A stretch of 15,381 nucleotides of DNA from Pseudomonas sp. ACM7. Lineage in GTDB: Bacteria; Pseudomonadota; Gammaproteobacteria; Pseudomonadales; Pseudomonadaceae. Made by a program: the position numbers and the translations under genes. Where the stretch lies: NCBI RefSeq assembly GCF_004136015.1, contig NZ_CP024866.1, positions 53,447-68,827 on the forward strand, written 5' to 3'. Below the pieces are notes generated by a model. The model searched no databases, was not told where the DNA came from, and saw only the letters and a program-made list of their open reading frames with translations. Shown here piece after piece: positions 14,743-15,381 of this stretch. Within the stretch, counting starts at the first letter, position 1, and every line of letters starts with the position of its first letter.

Positions 14743-15120
14743 ATGAGCGAATTGCGTTTTACCGTCGATCACGAATGGCTGCGTCTCGAAAGCGATGGCC
14801 TGATCACCGTTGGCATTACCGCTTATGCCCAGCAGGCGCTGGGTGACGTGGTCTTCGTTCAGGTGCCTGAACTGCGCACCTTCGGCGCTGGCGATGAGGT
14901 GGCGGTGCTGGAGTCGGTGAAAGCTGCCAGCAGCGTGTACATGCCCCTGGACGGCGAAGTGGTCGAGGTGAATTCAACACTCGAAAACTCCCCCGAATTG
15001 ATCAACGAAGACGCACTGGGTGAGGGCTGGTTCTTCCGCATGCGCCCCAGCGACACGCGTGCGATGGACGCCCTGCTCGACCAGGCCGCTTACGAGCGCC
15101 TGACCAGCGCCGACGCTTGA
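14743..15120 (+). CDS. gcvH2: Glycine cleavage system H protein (second copy type)
   Basis: Lipoyl carrier protein of the glycine cleavage complex. It shuttles the aminomethyl group from P protein to T protein and is re-oxidised by L protein in the cytoplasm. The 125 residues show the H-protein fold, with HEWL at 10-13, [19 protein letters not shown] in the middle and the lipoylation site ESVK, modified at Lys60. Length matches the family. GAGGAG lies 5 nt before the ATG. It is the first gene after the sigma-54 promoter and is followed by gcvP2 after 10 bp. The copy number 2 is inferred from the GcsR setting, since the primary gcv copy of pseudomonads is not known to have this regulator. In P. 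aeruginosa the operon continues with glyA2, sdaA and gcvT2, outside this window. Confidence 0.95.
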   Translation: MSELRFTVDHEWLRLESDGLITVGITAYAQQALGDVVFVQVPELRTFGAGDEVAVLESVKAASSVYMPLDGEVVEVNSTLENSPELINEDALGEGWFFRMRPSDTRAMDALLDQAAYERLTSADA

Positions 15121-15130
15121 GGATTTGCGT

Positions 15131-15381
15131 ATGACCACCCTCCTCGATACCCGTAACGAATTCATCGCCCGCCACATCGGCCCACGTGCCGGCGACGAAC
15201 AAGCCATGCTCAATAGCCTCGGTTTCGACTCGCTGGAAGCCCTGAGCGCCAGCGTCATCCCCGACAGCATCAAGGGCACCAGCGTCCTCGGCCTCGAAGA
15301 CGGCCTCAGCGAAGCCGATGCCCTGGCCTTGATCAAATCCATCGCCGGCAAAAACCAGCTGTTCAAGACCTACATCGGCCA
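15131..15381 (+). CDS. gcvP2: Glycine dehydrogenase (decarboxylating), P protein, 5' part
   Basis: N-terminal 83 residues of the PLP-dependent P protein, which decarboxylates glycine and loads the aminomethyl group onto lipoyl-H protein. The family start FIARHIGP is seen at residues 11-18, and the usual LGF and IP spacing of GcvP follows (LGFDSLEAL near 30). The frame is open to the window edge; the full protein should be about 950 residues. GAGG overlapping the gcvH2 stop codon is placed 8 nt before the ATG, so translation of the two genes is probably coupled. The catalytic lysine region is not in this window. Confidence 0.93.
   Translation, partial: MTTLLDTRNEFIARHIGPRAGDEQAMLNSLGFDSLEALSASVIPDSIKGTSVLGLEDGLSEADALALIKSIAGKNQLFKTYIG

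Noticed and set aside
1..15381. CRISPR array, phage genes, tRNA or complete insertion sequence
   Set aside because: No regularly spaced repeats beyond the REP pairs, no transposase or integrase motif and no recognisable cloverleaf were seen on either strand.

Overview
The window looks like a chromosomal segment from a Pseudomonas of the fluorescens/putida type. The evidence is the high-GC genes, the REP sequences built on CTGTGGGAGC...GCTCCCACAG, and a TyrR-like activator (GcsR) next to a second glycine cleavage operon (gcvH2, gcvP2) with a sigma-54 promoter. Assignment to species is not possible from the sequence alone.

Left end (1-1900). Bases 1-567 hold no convincing gene, only two terminator-like hairpins and a promoter-like hexamer. 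Next is an isolated, AT-richer family 25 glycosyltransferase gene (568-1284), which looks acquired. It converges on a gene for a small exported protein (1386-1721, minus strand), with a strong hairpin between them. The 179-bp gap 1722-1900 carries a perfect FNR/ANR box, a -10 hexamer placed for class II activation and a 14-bp palindrome.

Amino acid decarboxylation module (1901-5592, plus strand). A PotE-like amino acid/polyamine antiporter gene is followed after 2 bp by a large AdiA/Ldc-type PLP decarboxylase gene. The pair would exchange external amino acid for internal amine, consume protons and export polyamine or agmatine. The ANR box suggests induction at low oxygen.

Catabolic operon (11676 down to 5702, minus strand). 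The order is a ureohydrolase of the agmatinase family, an aldehyde dehydrogenase, an NCS1 permease and a choline-dehydrogenase-like GMC flavoenzyme. A LysR-type regulator is divergently transcribed at 11828. Together they suggest uptake of an alcohol, two oxidations to a carboxylic acid, and hydrolysis of a guanidino group to urea plus an amino acid. I know of no described pathway with exactly this gene set; the substrate is unknown. This is the best candidate for something undescribed.

Glycine cleavage region (12799-15381, plus strand). gcsR is followed by a REP pair and then a well-formed enhancer-type promoter: three GTAT-N8-ATAC-like operators, a perfect IHF consensus and a perfect sigma-54 -24/-12 element. 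These precede gcvH2 and the start of gcvP2, which runs off the window. REP elements also lie between the convergent decarboxylase and GMC genes and inside the catabolic operon.
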